From Gammaproteobacteria bacterium (GTDB taxonomy: Bacteria; Pseudomonadota; Gammaproteobacteria; Pseudomonadales; Pseudomonadaceae): DNA of 64,000 nucleotides. A model generated the notes under the pieces. It had not been told where the DNA came from, searched no databases, and saw only the letters and a list, made by a program, of their open reading frames with translations. The stretch spans positions 1-64,000 of the forward strand of contig JAHJXZ010000142.1 in the NCBI GenBank assembly GCA_018827205.1, written 5' to 3'. Position numbers and translations under genes: made by a program. Of this stretch, positions 24,281 through 33,146 are shown piece by piece. Each line of letters begins with the position of its first letter. Within the stretch, counting starts at the first letter, position 1.

Positions 24281-24631
24281 ATGACCAACAAGATTATTCA
24301 GCAGATCGAAGCTGAGCAGATGGGCAAAGAAATCCCTACTTTTGCACCGGGCGACACCATCGTCGTTCAGGTAAAAGTAAAGGAAGGCGACCGTCAGCGT
24401 CTGCAGGCGTTTGAAGGTGTTGTTATCGCCAAGCGTAACCGTGGTCTGAACAGTGCTTTCACTGTTCGTAAGATCTCCAACGGTGTTGGCGTTGAGCGTA
24501 CTTTCCAGACCTACAGCCCGCTGGTTGATAGCCTGGCTGTTAAGCGTCGCGGTGACGTACGTAAAGCCAAGCTTTACTACCTGCGTGACCTGTCCGGTAA
24601 AGCAGCGCGCATCAAGGAAAAACTGGGCTAA
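24281..24631 (+). CDS. rplS: 50S ribosomal protein L19
   Basis: 116-residue L19 at the 30S-50S interface, last gene of the operon. TAGGAGCG stands 5-7 bases before the ATG. Family segments are [20 protein letters not shown] and the basic C-terminus [21 protein letters not shown] strong terminator follows. Confidence 0.98.
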   Translation: MTNKIIQQIEAEQMGKEIPTFAPGDTIVVQVKVKEGDRQRLQAFEGVVIAKRNRGLNSAFTVRKISNGVGVERTFQTYSPLVDSLAVKRRGDVRKAKLYYLRDLSGKAARIKEKLG

Positions 24632-24647
24632 GTCTCAGCTTTCCAAT

Positions 24648-24675
24648 AAAAAAGCAGCCTTCGGGCTGCTTTTTT
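24648..24675. terminator. terminator of the rplS operon (bidirectional)
   Basis: Perfect 12-pair stem AAAAAAGCAGCC / GGCTGCTTTTTT around a TTCG tetraloop, between convergent genes. Confidence 0.95.
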
Positions 24676-24705
24676 CGTTTCTGCGGTCTGAATATCTGGC
24701 CGTGG

Positions 24706-25380
24706 CTAGCGCAGGCTGATCTTTAGCGAGGCTTGCGACAGGTCGATATCATGCAGGCTCAGGCTGCCAAAGCTTTGGCCCTGGGGGGCGCCGGCAACGC
24801 GGATATTGTCAAAGCGCAGTTCTCCAATCGAGCTGGGCAGGCGCACGTTTACCGAGCCGTCGGCATTGATCACCGAGGTCAGTTTGCTGGTGTCGTACAG
24901 CACGTCTTTCATCGAGGTTTCCGCTTCAAGGCTGCTCAGTACCGGCATCACCAGTTTGCTCAGCTGGCCGACGGTGCCCAGACCGTCACCGCTGCCGGCT
25001 TGGAGAAACAGGCCTTGCAGAATGTCGTCCAGGCCTTGAGCGCTGATATTGCTCATTTCCATATCGCTCAAGGGGCGTAGGCCGCTTGGTGTTTGCTCCT
25101 GATTGATAGCGCTGGGCAGGTTGCGCGGTGCATCGGCGCTGGCGATCTGGAATGGGCTGAGTAGGGCGGCGACCAAGGTGGCGGCCAGGCGCAGGTTGTT
25201 CTGCTTGCTGAGGGCTTTTTTCAGCTGACGTTCGGTTAGCCAGCCTTGCTCAATCAGCGTCTCGCCGAGGCGTTTGTGGTTGGTGAGTTGCAGTTGAATG
25301 GCAGCATCCAGCTGGCCGCGGTTAATCAGTCCTTTGTTGATCAGAACCTGACCAAGGCGTGAATGCTGATGGCTGGACAT
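24706..25380 (-). CDS. Stand-alone MshEN-domain protein with a signal-like segment and secreted-type C-terminus
   Basis: 224 residues from 25380. Residues 8-60 hold two 24-residue RLGxxLxxxG...L..A...Q motifs separated by exactly five residues. That is the arrangement described for MshEN, the N-terminal cyclic-di-GMP-binding domain of some GspE/PilB-type ATPases. No ATPase follows. Instead there is a hydrophobic stretch (about 64-85) ending in a signal-peptidase-like ASADA, then a polar domain starting LSDMEMSNISAQGL and rich in short beta-like strands. None of the possible starts (25380, 25419, 25515) has a clear SD. It lies downstream of the antiporter gene. Function unknown; cyclic-di-GMP binding is an inference. 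Confidence 0.75.
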   Translation of the reverse strand: MSSHQHSRLGQVLINKGLINRGQLDAAIQLQLTNHKRLGETLIEQGWLTERQLKKALSKQNNLRLAATLVAALLSPFQIASADAPRNLPSAINQEQTPSGLRPLSDMEMSNISAQGLDDILQGLFLQAGSGDGLGTVGQLSKLVMPVLSSLEAETSMKDVLYDTSKLTSVINADGSVNVRLPSSIGELRFDNIRVAGAPQGQSFGSLSLHDIDLSQASLKISLR

Positions 25381-25489
25381 TGCGTAGGCCCATTTGTTGT
25401 AGTGGCGTGATGCAATCATGGGCTGCAAATTGATATCTGTCACCCATCCAAGGATAGGGTGACGATATTGCTGCTCTTCCTGTTTGCCG

Positions 25490-27301
25490 CTACTGACTGG
25501 CGATCTGTGGCTCATTAATTAGGGCTACCAGGGTCCAGTCCGGGCCGGGCATGATTTCAAGCGGATGGGTTGCGACATGTATCCAGCCACCAGGGTCGCA
25601 AGCAAGCAGAATCACGGCTTGGTCGCCATGCAGGTTCTGGTAGGCCTGCCAGTCAAAGGTGTTGGTGAGTGTCGTCGTGCGAACTTCTGCGTCTTTGCTC
25701 AAACGGCTGGCAAACTGCGGGAAACTCAACGCTTGGCTGCCTAAGGGGCGGCCACGCACGGCGTCGCGGCTGCGATGTTTATCGCTGCGGCGGCTTTCAG
25801 TGCCGCTGGGGATGGTAAAGCGGCGATTTGCGGCAAAGTCGTGGCGAAAGTGCATGCAGGCCAGCGCGTTCAGCTCGCTGGAAGGCGATAGCGCGAGTAG
25901 GTGGCCAAGGCCAACTAGGTCCAGATGGGCTTCAGCATCCTGTGAGGTGGGGTTGCCAAAGTAAGTTGGTAGTTTTTGCATGCGTGCGGTGCTGATATTT
26001 TCCCAGCTGGAGTCGCACAGGAGTACGCGATTGCCGAGGTCTTGCAGGGCTTTGCCGAGTGCGCGCGCTACCGGATTGGCGCCGACGATCAGGAAGCCGC
26101 TGGGTGCGGGTTCTGCCACTTTAAGCAGTTTGGCGAGCGGGCGTGCGGTCGCGCTCTGCAAAACTACGGTGCCGATAATAACGGCGAAGGTTAGCGGAAC
26201 TAGCAGTTGGGCGCCTTCATAGCCTAATTCGCCAAGGCGGATGGCAAAAATTGCTGAAACGGCCGCGGCAACAATGCCGCGTGGGGAGATCCAGGCCAGT
26301 AGTGCCCGTTCACGCCAGCTGAGGCTGGAGCCGAAGGTGGACAGTGCCACGTTGAGTGGGCGCGCGACAAACTGGATGATTACCAGAAGTACCAATACCG
26401 CTGGGCCGAGGGCGAGCAGGGCGCTCAGGTCGAGGCGTGCGGCTAGCAGGATAAATAGCCCGGAAATCAACAGTACGCTGAGATTTTCCTTGAAGTGAAG
26501 AATATGCCGAACGTCGACGCCCTTCATATTGGCCAGCCACATGCCCATCAAGGTAACGGCGAGCAGGCCGGACTCATGCATGGCTGCGTTAGAGGCAATA
26601 AAAGCACCCAGCACGGTGGCCAATACCGCGAGGTTATGCAGGTAGTCCGGCAGCCATTGGCGTTTTAAGACCTGGCCCAGTGCCCAGCCGCTCGCAACCC
26701 CAAAAAGGCTGCCGCAGGCGATAACGCCGGCGAACGTAATCAGACCGTTGTTCCAGCCGTTGCCTTCGTTGCTGGCAATAATAAAGCTGTACACGACAAC
26801 GGCGAGTAGTGCGCCAATTGGGTCGATAACGATACCTTCCCAGCGCAGAATGTTGGCGATGGAGGCTTTCGGGCGGACGACGCGAAGCATTGGCACGATT
26901 ACGGTTGGCCCGGTGACCAGGGTCAGCGTGCCGAACAGCAGCGCCATGTCCCAACTAAAGCCAAGCAGGTAATGCGTGCTTACGGCAATGACAGCCCAGG
27001 TGGCCAGCGCGCCCACCGTTACCATGCGCCTGACAACGCTGCCGATCTCACGCCACTCTGATAAGTGCAGGGTTAGACTGCCTTCAAACAGAATCAGCGC
27101 CACGGCCATTGATACCAATGGGAATAACAAACTGCCGAACAGGGCGTGCGGGTCAAGCCAGCCCAGTACAGGCCCTGCAAGTATTCCGGCTATAAGCAGG
27201 AATAAAATGGCGGGTAGGCGTAGGCGCCAGGCCAGCCACTGGCAGGCGAGGGCGCTTGCGCCGATGGCGGCAAAGGCCAGAAGAATATGCTGTTCGTTCA
27301 T
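25490..27301 (-). CDS. Cation/proton antiporter (CPA family) with C-terminal nucleotide-binding region
   Basis: 603-residue inner-membrane antiporter. About 12 membrane helices make the Na_H_Exchanger domain (GPTVIVPMLRVVRP and DPIGALLAVVV carry the ion-site Asp). A cytoplasmic RCK/TrkA_N-like Rossmann segment (about 405-500, FLIVGANPVARALGKALQDLG) and a TrkA_C-like tail follow. The Met at 27301 opens the first helix and has AAGGA upstream; 13 residues more are possible from 27340. The ion (Na or K) cannot be read from the sequence. Confidence 0.9.
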   Translation of the reverse strand: MNEQHILLAFAAIGASALACQWLAWRLRLPAILFLLIAGILAGPVLGWLDPHALFGSLLFPLVSMAVALILFEGSLTLHLSEWREIGSVVRRMVTVGALATWAVIAVSTHYLLGFSWDMALLFGTLTLVTGPTVIVPMLRVVRPKASIANILRWEGIVIDPIGALLAVVVYSFIIASNEGNGWNNGLITFAGVIACGSLFGVASGWALGQVLKRQWLPDYLHNLAVLATVLGAFIASNAAMHESGLLAVTLMGMWLANMKGVDVRHILHFKENLSVLLISGLFILLAARLDLSALLALGPAVLVLLVIIQFVARPLNVALSTFGSSLSWRERALLAWISPRGIVAAAVSAIFAIRLGELGYEGAQLLVPLTFAVIIGTVVLQSATARPLAKLLKVAEPAPSGFLIVGANPVARALGKALQDLGNRVLLCDSSWENISTARMQKLPTYFGNPTSQDAEAHLDLVGLGHLLALSPSSELNALACMHFRHDFAANRRFTIPSGTESRRSDKHRSRDAVRGRPLGSQALSFPQFASRLSKDAEVRTTTLTNTFDWQAYQNLHGDQAVILLACDPGGWIHVATHPLEIMPGPDWTLVALINEPQIASQ

Positions 27302-27383
27302 CGGGGGTCCTTGTGGTGAGCCCTGGCCCTGCATGGCCAAGCTGTGAAAGACTAACCCGCTTTAACCTGCCGCCATAGTTCCC

Positions 27384-28280
27384 ATGCCCGCTATCGACCA
27401 CCCCCTGATTGATCGTTTCGTGGAGGCCCTGTGGTTGGAAAAAGGGCTTTCGGCGCACACGCGCGCCGCCTACCGCAGTGATTTGGCGCTATTCAACGGG
27501 TGGCTGCAGGTGCGCGATGTGCAATTGCCGGCTGCAGGTCGTGAGTTGATCCTTGATCACTTGGCTTGGCGTCTGAATGAAGGCTACAAGGCGCGCTCCA
27601 CTGCGCGCCTGCTCTCGGGCTTGCGCGGTTTCTACCGCTTTCTCTTGCGTGAGCAGCTGATCAGTCGTGATCCAACTCTACAGGTGGATTTGCCGCAGCT
27701 GGGCCGGCCCCTGCCGAAATCGCTGTCCGAGGCGGATGTCGAGGCCTTGCTGGCCGCTCCCGAGCTGGATGATCCAATTGGTTTGCGCGATCGGGCGATG
27801 CTTGAGGTGCTGTATGCCTGCGGTCTGCGTGTCAGTGAGTTGATCGGCTTGACGCTGGAGCAGGTCAACCTGCGTCAGGGTGTACTACGGGTGTTTGGCA
27901 AGGGCAGCAAGGAGCGTCTGGTGCCGCTGGGTGAGGAAGCGATTGCCTGGATCGAGCGTTACAGCAAGGAGGCGCGGCCGTTTCTGCTCGATGGCAAACC
28001 CAGCGATGTACTGTTCCCGAGTCTGCGCGGCGAACAGATGACTCGGCAAACCTTCTGGTATCGCATCAAGCACCAGGCCAAGGTGGCGGGAATTGCCAAG
28101 AGTCTGTCACCGCATACCCTGCGGCATGCCTTTGCCACACACCTGCTCAATCACGGCGCCGATTTACGCGTGGTGCAGATGCTGCTGGGGCACAGCGATC
28201 TGTCGACCACGCAAATCTATACCCACGTTGCCCGCGCGCGACTGCAAGAGTTGCATGCGCAGCACCATCCGCGAGGCTGA
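27384..28280 (+). CDS. xerD: Site-specific tyrosine recombinase XerD
   Basis: Resolves chromosome dimers at dif with XerC under FtsK control. 298 residues: SAM-like N-terminal domain, then the catalytic domain with Arg (ACGLRVSELIGL), HTLRHAFATHLL (His-x-x-Arg), LGHSDLST (His) and nucleophile Tyr in QIYTHV. It is followed by dsbC, the arrangement also known from other Pseudomonas and E. coli. Confidence 0.97.
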   Translation: MPAIDHPLIDRFVEALWLEKGLSAHTRAAYRSDLALFNGWLQVRDVQLPAAGRELILDHLAWRLNEGYKARSTARLLSGLRGFYRFLLREQLISRDPTLQVDLPQLGRPLPKSLSEADVEALLAAPELDDPIGLRDRAMLEVLYACGLRVSELIGLTLEQVNLRQGVLRVFGKGSKERLVPLGEEAIAWIERYSKEARPFLLDGKPSDVLFPSLRGEQMTRQTFWYRIKHQAKVAGIAKSLSPHTLRHAFATHLLNHGADLRVVQMLLGHSDLSTTQIYTHVARARLQELHAQHHPRG

Positions 28281-28372
28281 GAGCGCCGTCTGGCCTGCCG
28301 TGATCGGTCTGTTCAGGCTTCTATGGTAGGCTGTGACGATTATTCGTGAGACCGTCCTCGACAGGAGTTTGT

Positions 28373-29101
28373 ATGCGTTTTAATCGCATTGTTGTCGCAT
28401 TGGCTTTGAGCCTGGCCAGTAGCATTGGTGTGGCTGCTGATCCCGATCAGGCTATTCGTAATACCCTCAAAGCGGTCGATCCTAATTTGCCGATTGAAGC
28501 GATTGCGGAAAGCCCGATGACTGGCCTGTATCAGGTTCAGCTGCAAGGTGGTCGCCAGTTATATGCCAGTGAAGACGGTCAGTTCCTTCTGCAGGGTTAC
28601 TTGTTTCAGGTTAAGGATGGCAAGCCGGTTAACCTGACCGAAGCCGCTGAGAGCAAAGGTGTGGTTAAGCTGCTGGAAGCGATTCCGGCTTCGGAAATGG
28701 TTGTGTTCGCACCCCTGCAGCCGAAAACCCATATCACCGTATTTACCGATACCGATTGCGGCTATTGCCAGAAGCTGCACAGTGAAGTGCCTGAGCTTAA
28801 CCGTCTGGGTGTTGAGGTGCGTTACCTGGCCTTCCCGCGTCAGGGGTTGGAAAGTGAGGCTGCAAAAGAGCTGTCGAATGTCTGGTGCGCCAAGGACAAG
28901 CAGCAGGCCATGAATTTGGCGAAGACCCGTCAGTCGGTACCGAACGCCCAGTGCGACAGTCCGGTTGCCAAGCAATATGCGCTGGGGCAGATGATCGGGG
29001 TCAGCGGTACCCCGGCTGTCGTTCTGGCCAACGGTAAGATCATTCCCGGCTACCAGCCAGCACCGCAGCTGGCAAAAATTGCCCTGGAATCCGCCCAGTA
29101 A
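28373..29101 (+). CDS. dsbC: Thiol:disulfide interchange protein DsbC
   Basis: Periplasmic disulfide isomerase, 242 residues from 28373, where GGAG precedes the ATG and a signal peptide (MRFNRIVVALALSLASSIGVAA) begins. It has an N-terminal dimerisation domain, then a thioredoxin fold with active site DCGYC, a second structural Cys pair and the cis-Pro region SGTPAVVLANG. Kept reduced by DsbD. It follows xerD on the same strand. Confidence 0.95.
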   Translation: MRFNRIVVALALSLASSIGVAADPDQAIRNTLKAVDPNLPIEAIAESPMTGLYQVQLQGGRQLYASEDGQFLLQGYLFQVKDGKPVNLTEAAESKGVVKLLEAIPASEMVVFAPLQPKTHITVFTDTDCGYCQKLHSEVPELNRLGVEVRYLAFPRQGLESEAAKELSNVWCAKDKQQAMNLAKTRQSVPNAQCDSPVAKQYALGQMIGVSGTPAVVLANGKIIPGYQPAPQLAKIALESAQ

Positions 29102-29140
29102 TCTAAGCGGCTGAGGTGTGTGCCTGATTGACTAATAAAC

Positions 29141-29167
29141 AGCCGCTTCGTATGGTGCGGCTCTTTT
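29141..29167 (+). terminator. terminator after dsbC
   Basis: AGCCGC / GCGGCT stem followed by CTTTTT. Its left arm can alternatively pair with AGCGGCTG at 29106-29113. Confidence 0.75.
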
Positions 29168-29170
29168 TCT

Positions 29171-29197
29171 ACGGCCGGGGCTTGCTCCGGCCGTTTT
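29171..29197 (+). terminator. second hairpin upstream of hom
   Basis: Perfect 8-pair stem ACGGCCGG / CCGGCCGT followed by TTT, ending 25 bp before the hom start codon. It may be a second terminator of dsbC or part of the hom leader. Confidence 0.6.
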
Positions 29198-29222
29198 ACG
29201 CAGTGCAGATGGGGAGTTCAGT

Positions 29223-30527
29223 GTGAAACCGGTGAAAGTAGGCATCTGTGGGCTGGGTACCGTCGGTGGCGGTACGTTGAATGTACTCAAGCGAAATGCC
29301 GAGGAAATTACCCGGCGCGCAGGGCGCGGTATTGAAGTTGCCCAGATTGCGATTCGCTCGCCCAAGCCGCAATACGATACGACCGGTATTAGCATGACCA
29401 GCGATGTCTTCGAGCTGGTTAACAACCCTGAGATCGATATCGTTATCGAGCTGATTGGCGGTTACACCCTGGCTAAGGAACTGGTGCTCAAGGCTATCGA
29501 GAACGGCAAGCACGTGGTTACCGCCAACAAAGCGTTGATCGCCGTGCACGGCAACGAGATCTTCGCCAAGGCCCGCGAGAAGGGCGTGATCGTCGCCTTC
29601 GAAGCGGCCGTTGCCGGTGGTATTCCGGTGATCAAGGCGATTCGCGAAGGCTTGGCGGCCAACCGCATCAACTGGCTGGCCGGGATCATCAACGGCACCG
29701 GCAACTTTATCCTCAGCGAAATGCGCGAGAAGGGTCGTACCTTCGAAGACGTGCTGGCCGAGGCGCAGGCGCTGGGTTATGCCGAAGCGGATCCGACCTT
29801 CGACGTTGAAGGCATCGATGCTGCGCACAAGCTGACCATTCTCGCTTCTATCGCCTTTGGCATTCCGTTGCAGTTCGACAAGGCCTACACCGAAGGCATC
29901 ACCAAGTTGACCACTGCTGATGTGAACTACGCAGAGGCGCTGGGCTACCGTATCAAGCACCTGGGTGTGGCGCGCCGCACTGACGCCGGTATCGAGCTGC
30001 GCGTGCACCCGACTCTGATTCCGGCGGATCGTCTAATCGCCAACGTCAACGGCGTGATGAACGCTGTGATGGTCAACGGCGACGCCGCCGGTAGCACGCT
30101 GTTCTACGGCGCTGGCGCCGGCATGGAGCCTACCGCGTCCTCGGTTATTGCTGATCTGGTTGACGTGGTTCGCGCCCTGACGGCTGATCCGACCAATCGT
30201 GTGCCGCACCTGGCCTTCCAGCCGGACTCGCTGTCCGATCACCCCATTCTGCCGATCGAAGCCTGCGAGAGCGCCTATTACCTGCGGATTCAGGCCAAGG
30301 ATCATCCGGGCGTGTTGGCCCAGGTGGCGAGCATTCTGTCGGCGCGCGGGATCAATATCGAATCGATCATGCAGAAGGAAGTCGAGGAGCAGGATGGCCT
30401 GGTGCCGATGATCCTGGTGACTCATCGTGTGGTCGAAGCGCAGATCAACGAGGCGATCAGTGCCCTTGAGGCGCTCGAAGATGTTGTCGGCAGCGTTGTG
30501 CGTATCCGCGTCGAGCAGCTGAACTAA
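29223..30527 (+). CDS. hom: Homoserine dehydrogenase
   Basis: Reduces aspartate semialdehyde to homoserine for Thr and Met synthesis. 434 residues starting at a GTG, with GGGGAG upstream. The NAD(P)-binding motif GICGLGTVGGGT comes first, then the catalytic domain (NGTGNFILSEM, EADPTFDVEGIDAAHKL) and a C-terminal ACT domain (RIQAKDHPGVLAQVASIL), which suggests feedback control by threonine. thrC follows after 64 bp. Confidence 0.97.
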   Translation: MKPVKVGICGLGTVGGGTLNVLKRNAEEITRRAGRGIEVAQIAIRSPKPQYDTTGISMTSDVFELVNNPEIDIVIELIGGYTLAKELVLKAIENGKHVVTANKALIAVHGNEIFAKAREKGVIVAFEAAVAGGIPVIKAIREGLAANRINWLAGIINGTGNFILSEMREKGRTFEDVLAEAQALGYAEADPTFDVEGIDAAHKLTILASIAFGIPLQFDKAYTEGITKLTTADVNYAEALGYRIKHLGVARRTDAGIELRVHPTLIPADRLIANVNGVMNAVMVNGDAAGSTLFYGAGAGMEPTASSVIADLVDVVRALTADPTNRVPHLAFQPDSLSDHPILPIEACESAYYLRIQAKDHPGVLAQVASILSARGINIESIMQKEVEEQDGLVPMILVTHRVVEAQINEAISALEALEDVVGSVVRIRVEQLN

Positions 30528-30537
30528 TCCGCTTTTG

Positions 30538-30562
30538 GCCGCCGCAGCCTGGCTGCGGCGGC
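30538..30562 (+). other. intercistronic hairpin between hom and thrC
   Basis: Perfect 12-bp inverted repeat (GCCGCCGCAGCC and its complement) around a single T, without a following T-run. More likely an mRNA-processing or stability element than a terminator. Confidence 0.6.
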
Positions 30563-30591
30563 TCTTGAAGAGTCAACCGAAGGTTTACCCT

Positions 30592-32001
30592 ATGCGCTAT
30601 ATCAGTACCCGTGGCCAGGCACCGGCCCTGAATTTCGAAGACGTGCTGCTCGCCGGTTTGGCCAGTGATGGCGGCCTGTATGTTCCGGAAAACCTGCCGC
30701 GCTTCACTCAGGAAGAAATCGCTTCTTGGGCTGGCCTGCCGTACCACGAGCTGGCCTTCCGCGTGATGCGCCCGTTCGTCACCGGCAGCATTCCGGATGC
30801 CGACTTCAAAAAGATCCTCGAAGAAACCTACGGTGTATTCGCCCATAGCGCCGTGGCGCCGCTGCGTCAGCTGAGCGGCAACGAGTGGGTGCTGGAGCTG
30901 TTTCACGGCCCGACCCTGGCATTCAAAGACTTTGCCTTGCAGCTGCTAGGTCGGCTGCTCGACTACGTGCTGGCCAAGCGCAACGAGCGCGTGGTGATCA
31001 TGGGTGCGACCTCCGGTGATACCGGTTCGGCCGCCATCGAGGGCTGCAAGGCCTGCGATAACGTCGACATCTTTATCATGCACCCACACAACCGTGTGTC
31101 AGAGGTGCAGCGCCGGCAGATGACCACCATCCTCGGCGACAACATCCATAACATAGCTATCGAAGGCAACTTCGATGACTGTCAGGAAATGGTCAAGGAC
31201 AGCTTCGCTGACCAGAGTTTCCTCAAGGGCACCCGTTTGGTCGCGGTTAACTCGATCAACTGGGCGCGAATCATGGCCCAGATCGTTTACTACTTCCATG
31301 CAGCCCTGCAGCTGGGCGGCCCAGCGCGTTCTATCGCGTTCTCGGTGCCGACCGGCAACTTCGGCGACATCTTCGCCGGCTACCTGGCGCGCAACATGGG
31401 TCTGCCGATCAGCCAGCTGATCGTCGCGACCAATCGCAACGACATCCTGCACCGCTTTATGAGTGGCAATCAGTATGTGAAGGACACTCTGCATCCGACG
31501 CTGTCGCCGTCCATGGACATCATGGTTTCGTCGAACTTCGAGCGGCTGCTGTTCGACCTGCACGGTCGCAACGGTGCGGCGATTGCCGAGCTGATGGTCA
31601 CCTTCAAACAGGGTGGCGGTTTCAGCGTCGATCAGGATCGCTGGACCGAGGCGCGTAAGCTGTTCGATTCCCTCGCTGTGGATGATGCGCAAACCTGCGA
31701 AACCATTACCGACGTGTTTAACGAGTGCGGTGAGCTGCTTGATCCGCATACCGCGATTGGCGTGCGTGCTGCTCGTGAGTGCCGTCGCAGCCTGGCGACG
31801 CCGATGGTCATCCTTGGCACGGCGCATCCGGTGAAATTCCCCGAGGCCGTGGAGAAGGCTGGTGTTGGTCAGGCGCCGGCGCTGCCCGCGCATCTGGCGG
31901 ATCTGTTCGAGCGCGAGGAGCGCTGCACGGTACTGGCCAATGATCTGAAAACCGTACAGGACTTTGTGGCTCAGCACGGTAATCGTGGCAAGCCGCTGTA
32001 A
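30592..32001 (+). CDS. thrC: Threonine synthase
   Basis: PLP enzyme that converts O-phosphohomoserine to threonine. 469 residues from the ATG at 30592, which opens the family-typical MRYISTRGQAPALNFEDVLL; the longer frame from 30535 runs through the intercistronic hairpin. The PLP Lys lies in LAFKDFALQLLG and the phosphate loop in GATSGDTGSAAIEG. Co-directional with hom. Confidence 0.97.
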   Translation: MRYISTRGQAPALNFEDVLLAGLASDGGLYVPENLPRFTQEEIASWAGLPYHELAFRVMRPFVTGSIPDADFKKILEETYGVFAHSAVAPLRQLSGNEWVLELFHGPTLAFKDFALQLLGRLLDYVLAKRNERVVIMGATSGDTGSAAIEGCKACDNVDIFIMHPHNRVSEVQRRQMTTILGDNIHNIAIEGNFDDCQEMVKDSFADQSFLKGTRLVAVNSINWARIMAQIVYYFHAALQLGGPARSIAFSVPTGNFGDIFAGYLARNMGLPISQLIVATNRNDILHRFMSGNQYVKDTLHPTLSPSMDIMVSSNFERLLFDLHGRNGAAIAELMVTFKQGGGFSVDQDRWTEARKLFDSLAVDDAQTCETITDVFNECGELLDPHTAIGVRAARECRRSLATPMVILGTAHPVKFPEAVEKAGVGQAPALPAHLADLFEREERCTVLANDLKTVQDFVAQHGNRGKPL

Positions 32002-32019
32002 GTCTGGCGCTGGTCGATA

Positions 32020-32051
32020 AAGCCGGTACCCGCAAGGGGCCGGCTTTTTTT
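32020..32051 (+). terminator. terminator of hom-thrC
   Basis: AAGCCGG / CCGGCTT outer stem with an inner CCC/GGG pairing, followed by seven T residues. Confidence 0.9.
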
Positions 32052-32091
32052 GCGTCTATGCTTTGGGTGGTTTGTTGGGATGGAGCGTGTC

Positions 32092-32352
32092 ATGGCTGAG
32101 TTTGATCAGGATTTGCCGGTAGAGGTGGTTGCGGCACTTGAGCGTGGGCGGAAAATTGAAGCGATCAAGCTGCTGCGTGAGCTAAGAGGCATTGGTTTGA
32201 AAGAGGCCAAGGACGCCGTGGATGACTACGGGCCCGCACGACAGGCGGGTGGTATGTCGGTGGTGCAGTCTGGCGGGCATGGCGGTATCTTCTGGTTGTT
32301 GGGCTTACTTGTGCTGGGTGCTGCAGTCGCCTGGTTGTTTGGCGCGTTTTAG
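32092..32352 (+). CDS. Membrane-anchored L7/L12 C-terminal-domain-like protein
   Basis: 86 residues from 32092 (GGAG upstream). Residues about 10-45 match the ribosomal L7/L12 C-terminal helix-turn-helix (ERGRKIEAIKLLRELRGIGL then KEAKDAVDDY). A Gly/Gln-rich linker and one C-terminal membrane helix (IFWLLGLLVLGAAVAWLF) follow. In L7/L12 this domain recruits translation GTPases; here it would be tethered facing the cytoplasm. The role is unknown. It follows the thrC terminator and precedes a binding-protein gene by 32 bp. Confidence 0.78.
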   Translation: MAEFDQDLPVEVVAALERGRKIEAIKLLRELRGIGLKEAKDAVDDYGPARQAGGMSVVQSGGHGGIFWLLGLLVLGAAVAWLFGAF

Positions 32353-32384
32353 CGGCAGTGTGTTGTGCAGTTAGAGGTAGCAGA

Positions 32385-33119
32385 GTGAAGTGGCTGATCA
32401 AGGCGGTTGTTCTGCTGTGCGGTGTCTATCCCCTCCATGGCGTCTATGCCGCTACCTTTGATGTTGGTTTTTACAACTACCCGCCGATGATGATCGAGCA
32501 GGGTAAAACCGGTATCTATCAGGACATCTTCGATGAGCTGGGCAAGCTGACCGGCGATACATTCAGTGTGCAGTACTACCCCTACCCGCGCATTGGTCTG
32601 CTTTTCAATGGCGGGCAGCTGGATATCGAGCCGGGTGTTTATCCTGGTTGGGTGCAGGGCCAGTCGACGCCCGGGGTGTTTTCGGTGCCGTTTGGCAAGG
32701 TTGTCGATGTCATGCTGTTTGCCCCAGGCAAGGCTTTCCCCGTGGCGCGGCCTGAGGATTTGCGCGGCAAATCAGTGGGGCTGGTGCGTGGCTATGCCTA
32801 TCCGGACCTGCGTGCGTTGATCGAGGCCGGGCAACTCGATCGGCGCAATGCGCTGAATGAAGCGCAGTTGCTGGAGATGTTGGCCAAATCGCGCTTTGAT
32901 CAAATTGTGGTCAATAAGGCGATTGCGCAATACAGCCTGGCGAAGGTCCCTGAGTACAGTCACCTCGAGATCGGCGATGTAATGAGCTCTTTCGATGTCA
33001 GTATGCGTGTTCATCCGCGCCACGAAGCCTGGTTGGATAAGCTCGATGCGGCCATTCTGACGCTCAAACGTCGCGGCGTTATTGAAGAGATCTACGCCAA
33101 ATATGGCGTTCACCTTTAG
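32385..33119 (+). CDS. Family 3 periplasmic substrate-binding protein, orphan
   Basis: 244 residues starting at a GTG with AGAGG seven bases upstream. A signal peptide (LIKAVVLLCGVYPLHGVYA) precedes an amino-acid-type solute-binding fold (YPPMMIEQGKTGIYQDIFDE near the start, LRGKSVGLVRGYAYPDLRAL in lobe 2). No permease or ATPase gene is adjacent, so it may feed a distant transporter or act as a sensor-type periplasmic protein. The ligand is not predictable. Confidence 0.82.
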   Translation: MKWLIKAVVLLCGVYPLHGVYAATFDVGFYNYPPMMIEQGKTGIYQDIFDELGKLTGDTFSVQYYPYPRIGLLFNGGQLDIEPGVYPGWVQGQSTPGVFSVPFGKVVDVMLFAPGKAFPVARPEDLRGKSVGLVRGYAYPDLRALIEAGQLDRRNALNEAQLLEMLAKSRFDQIVVNKAIAQYSLAKVPEYSHLEIGDVMSSFDVSMRVHPRHEAWLDKLDAAILTLKRRGVIEEIYAKYGVHL

Positions 33120-33146
33120 TTGCAGCCTGCTAGCTGAGATTGCTGA

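Noticed and set aside
24281..24631. tRNA or small RNA genes near the ribosomal operon
   Set aside because: No cloverleaf or promoter-terminator unit outside the annotated genes could be recognised by eye.
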